From: Cyanobacteria bacterium RUI128
Lineage (GTDB): Bacteria > Cyanobacteriota > Vampirovibrionia > Gastranaerophilales > Gastranaerophilaceae
NCBI GenBank assembly: GCA_024695725.1
Contig: JAILHQ010000117.1
Span: forward strand, 1-6,449
Direction: 5' to 3'
DNA: 6,449 bases
Shown: piece after piece, positions 6,441 through 6,449 of the stretch
Layout: each line of letters begins with the position of its first letter
Numbering within the stretch: position 1 is the first letter of the stretch
Position numbers and translations under genes: made by a program
The notes under the pieces: generated by a model
Told to the model about the DNA's origin: nothing
Seen by the model: only the letters and a program-made list of their open reading frames with translations
The model's database searches: none

Positions 6441-6449
6441 ATGGTGGGC
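6441..6449 (-). other. Possible 3' end of a minus-strand tRNA, or start of another cassette copy, cut by the window
   Basis: The last nine bases, ATGGTGGGC, repeat those at 6214-6222 exactly. Read on the minus strand, GCCCACCA followed by a terminator is what a tRNA end looks like. Too little lies inside the window to decide between a real tRNA gene and a second copy of the GC-rich cassette. Confidence 0.3.

Noticed and set aside
6214..6449. Protein gene on the plus strand starting MVGRSGLSWICS
   Set aside because: No ribosome binding site (a terminator stem sits directly before the ATG), the frame reads through a perfect intrinsic terminator, and the segment is dominated by hairpins. It looks like a spurious translation.

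Overview
The window is AT-rich bacterial DNA, apart from one GC-rich patch near the right end. More than two thirds of it is the 3' part of a giant exported beta-helix adhesin gene, which points to a Gram-negative-type (diderm) host. The Asn/Thr/Gly/Ile-rich repeats and the long C-terminal stalk resemble the proteins annotated as 'leukotoxin LktA family filamentous adhesin'. That family is common in gut Candidatus Gastranaerophilales (Vampirovibrionia/Melainabacteria) and in Fusobacteria. A gut Gastranaerophilales-like host is my best guess, but it rests on recalled family resemblance and base composition, not on a marker gene.

Layout. (1) Positions 1-4631, + strand: the adhesin. It is open at the left edge, so its N-terminus and export signal lie outside the window. 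It holds a beta-helix region with two nearly identical 93-residue tandem units plus a partial third (1668-2270), then a stalk region, and ends in what reads as a PilZ-like domain (about 4320-4610). (2) Positions 4632-4784: a C-terminal relic of a tyrosine recombinase starting directly after the adhesin stop, in the same frame. (3) 4824-5060: a 78-residue protein of unknown function with a good ribosome binding site. (4) 5207-5620: a small secreted cupin. (5) 5630-6039: two truncated reading frames on opposite strands that meet near 5747, apparently gene relics at a rearrangement junction. (6) 6040-6449: no convincing protein gene. It holds a pair of 22-base near-repeats, two symmetrical intrinsic terminators, and between the terminators a GC-rich, hairpin-rich segment whose minus strand ends like a tRNA (...GCCCACCA). 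The first nine bases of that segment, ATGGTGGGC, recur as the last nine bases of the window.

Reading. The left part is one large surface-protein locus. The part from 4632 rightwards looks like a decayed insertion zone: recombinase relic, orphan small gene, broken genes, repeats and a tRNA-like end. The cupin and the 78-residue protein are the only intact genes there, and no functional link between them is visible. The two points most worth following are the PilZ-like domain on a protein expected to be exported, and the terminator-bounded GC-rich cassette.
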